A stretch of DNA of 64,000 bases. It comes from Mycobacterium shimoidei (GTDB taxonomy: Bacteria > Actinomycetota > Actinomycetes > Mycobacteriales > Mycobacteriaceae). The stretch spans positions 209,595 through 273,594 of the forward strand of contig LQPU01000025.1 in NCBI GenBank assembly GCA_002101905.1, in the 5' to 3' direction. The notes under the pieces were generated by a model. The model did no database searches, had not been told where the DNA came from, and saw only the letters and a program-made list of their open reading frames with translations. Each line of letters begins with the position of its first letter. Position 1 is the first letter of the stretch. Positions 63,880 through 64,000 of the stretch are shown piece after piece. Position numbers and translations under genes: made by a program.

Positions 63880-64000
63880 ATGAGCTATAAGTCGCAGCGC
63901 GGAGTCATGGTGGGTTTCGGTTCTGTCAATGGCCAAGTTGTTGTCCCCGCTGGTGGCCGGATAAAAGTCCCCACCCCGTGCGGTGATTCTTTGGTTGGTT
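63880..64000 (+). CDS. Start of an unidentified gene (runs off the window)
   Basis: An open frame from the ATG at 63880 with a GGAG ribosome site at 63870-63873 (about 6 nt spacing). The visible 40 residues begin MSYKSQRGVMVGFGSVNGQV and continue VVPAGGRIKVPTPCGDSLVG to the window end. It is not recognised. Third-codon positions are less GC-rich than in neighbours (TAT, GTT, TCT, AAT), which may mark transferred DNA. It diverges from the TetR gene. Confidence 0.4.
   Translation, partial: MSYKSQRGVMVGFGSVNGQVVVPAGGRIKVPTPCGDSLVG

Overview
The window is a high-GC actinobacterial chromosome segment from a Mycobacterium, most likely a nontuberculous species. The evidence is a complete yrbE/mce operon, phoP-phoR, a CYP51 operon, a 13E12-type DUF222/HNH repeat, and long collinearity with the M. 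tuberculosis interval from about Rv0756c to Rv0778. In that stretch the order is an Rv0756c-like gene, phoP, phoR, a HIT protein, an NTF2-like protein, adhB, an Rv0762c-like gene, ferredoxin, cyp51, an SDR, cyp123, a TetR, aldA, an SDR, a beta-hydroxyacid dehydrogenase, a CMD-like protein, purD, ggtA, an esterase, a TetR, a DUF429 protein, purB and cyp126.

Layout. Positions 1-10416 hold a catabolic island: an SDR fragment, two small alpha/beta-barrel proteins, an HSL esterase, an IclR regulator, a KstD/fumarate-reductase-like flavoprotein, a BphC/HsaC-like extradiol dioxygenase and an HsaA-like flavin-dependent hydroxylase on the minus strand, then a Baeyer-Villiger monooxygenase, an SDR and an MhpC/HsaD-like hydrolase on the plus strand. 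Together they look like ring hydroxylation, meta-cleavage and C-C hydrolysis, plus ketone oxidation, of an unknown cyclic or aromatic substrate. Positions 10413-13492 hold an LCP (LytR-CpsA-Psr) protein, a small hypothetical gene and a TetR regulator. Positions 13936-23740 are a tightly packed yrbEA-yrbEB-mceA-F lipid importer operon; related palindromes precede both the TetR gene and the operon. Positions 23827-27690 carry a universal stress protein, an NTF2-like protein, and a TetR divergent from a Rieske oxygenase and a DapB-like dehydrogenase. Positions 27799-30623 encode a GAF-SpoIIE-HATPase partner-switching protein and its STAS antagonist. A tRNA-Thr(UGU) follows, then a wrecked HNH gene.

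The phoPR block (31314-35467) is followed by an insertion zone (35500-38212) with a triply frameshifted 13E12 HNH gene and an IS110-family transposase. From 47518 down to 38241 one long minus-strand operon runs TetR-cyp123-SDR-cyp51-ferredoxin-NTF2-adhB-OYE-NTF2-SDR, suggesting sterol or lipid-alcohol oxidation. It diverges from aldA-SDR-HIBADH-CMD-purD on the plus strand, with two GGACA-N2-TGTCC palindromes between them. The right part holds ggtA, a thiolase, a Tat-type esterase, a TetR, an APC permease, a DUF429 protein, the coupled purB-cyp126-TDT-transporter operon, another TetR and the start of an unidentified gene.

The most interesting points are the shared TetR/mce palindromes, the decaying 13E12 gene that now reads into the HIT gene, the noncoding hairpin region next to the IS110 transposase (a possible bridge-RNA locus), the HNH relic beside the tRNA that lost exactly its catalytic core, the decapeptide-repeat protein beside phoP, and several strong unassigned palindromes. 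No CRISPR array or rRNA was seen.
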